Source of the DNA: Tianweitania sp. UT-5YL-CI-8
Lineage (GTDB): Bacteria; Pseudomonadota; Alphaproteobacteria; Rhizobiales; Rhizobiaceae
Assembly: GCF_030010215.1 (NCBI RefSeq)
Contig: NZ_JASCRR010000029.1
Coordinates: 1-32,350, forward strand
Reading direction: 5' to 3'
Length of the DNA stretch: 32,350 nucleotides
This document shows positions 32,186-32,350 of this stretch, one piece after another (the first letter of the stretch is position 1; each line of letters starts with the position of its first letter). The notes beneath the pieces are model-generated. The model was not told the origin of the DNA and made no database searches. It saw nothing but the letters and a program-made list of their open reading frames with translations. The position numbers were made by a program, and so were the translations under genes.

Positions 32186-32350
32186 TGTCGAATAGCAGTC
32201 TGAGCTGACTGACGGCCGAAAAGTGTGATTAGGCATGGAATAAGGACCCCGCATTTGGGGTGATCGGCGTCCAAACGGGACCCCCATCTGCGATGGGGTT
32301 ACAACAGCCTCCGGTTTCATCGGGGGCTTTTTATTTGGATGCTTGTTGTG
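32186..32350 (+). mobile_element. Probable left end of an IS21-type element (partial)
   Basis: From about 32186 (TGTCGAATAGCAGTCTGAGC) the sequence resembles the leader of IS21-family elements. There are repeated GGACCCC-type blocks (GGACCCCGCATTTGGGG, then GATCGGCGTCCAAACGGGACC), and a T-tailed terminator before the expected istA start. No transposase codons fall inside the window, so the call rests on recalled resemblance of the leader and needs the next kilobase. If right, the catabolic island is flanked by IS material on both sides. Confidence 0.4.
32306..32332 (+). terminator. Rho-independent terminator in the IS leader
   Basis: The stem AGCCTCCG/CGGGGGCT (one G-T pair, 7-base loop) is followed by TTTTTATTT. 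A second perfect stem CCCCATC/GATGGGG lies just before it at 32282-32298. Such terminators near IS ends protect the element from read-through. Confidence 0.65.

Overview
The window reads as an accessory catabolic island of a GC-rich alphaproteobacterium. Protein style and the IS91/IS3/IS630/IS21-type remnants suit the Rhizobiales, broadly Mesorhizobium/Aminobacter/Chelativorans-like; this assignment is inference from sequence character only. No rRNA, tRNA or CRISPR array was seen.

Layout. Bases 1-3250 are mobile-element debris: the 5' end of an IS630-type transposase gene running off the left edge, a decayed IS91-family element (transposase plus tyrosine recombinase, three frameshifts in all), and an IS3-type OrfB fragment. 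Bases 3497-9506 hold a minus-strand operon: FAD amine-oxidase-like enzyme, GMC oxidoreductase, FadJ-like hydratase/dehydrogenase, and an alpha/beta hydrolase whose nucleophile position is Thr. An IclR-family regulator (9696-10520, minus) stands divergently to a plus-strand run: acyl-CoA dehydrogenase, ThDP-dependent decarboxylase-like enzyme, an 18-codon ORF, a VOC protein, a YjlB-like cupin and a small hypothetical protein. A pseudogene stretch (15361-16336) follows, including a broken paralogue of the hydrolase. Next is a minus-strand family III CoA-transferase. Two complete polyamine-type ABC importers follow on the plus strand (18270-22403 and 24823-28797), enclosing an NtaA/DszA-type flavin monooxygenase and a RutE-like nitroreductase. 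The window ends with a flavin reductase, a divergent LysR regulator, a second GMC oxidoreductase, and what looks like the left end of an IS21-type element.

How the genes fit together (inference). Two importers bring in one or two related, probably nitrogenous or cationic, compounds. The flavin monooxygenase with the flavin reductase, the amine oxidase and the GMC enzymes would carry out the oxidative steps. The ThDP enzyme would decarboxylate a 2-oxo acid. The CoA-transferase, acyl-CoA dehydrogenase and FadJ-like enzyme would pass a CoA thioester through a beta-oxidation-like sequence, and the RutE-like reductase would remove a semialdehyde. The substrate cannot be named from sequence.

The most striking signal is a near-palindromic 14-15 bp motif, consensus GGAACTTAATTCCG, found seven times. 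Each copy lies in the leader of a transcription unit: the amine-oxidase operon, the acyl-CoA dehydrogenase, the cupin, the CoA-transferase, ABC importer 1, the flavin monooxygenase and ABC importer 2. The motif resembles IclR-family operators and the island carries one IclR gene, so the units probably form one locally controlled regulon.
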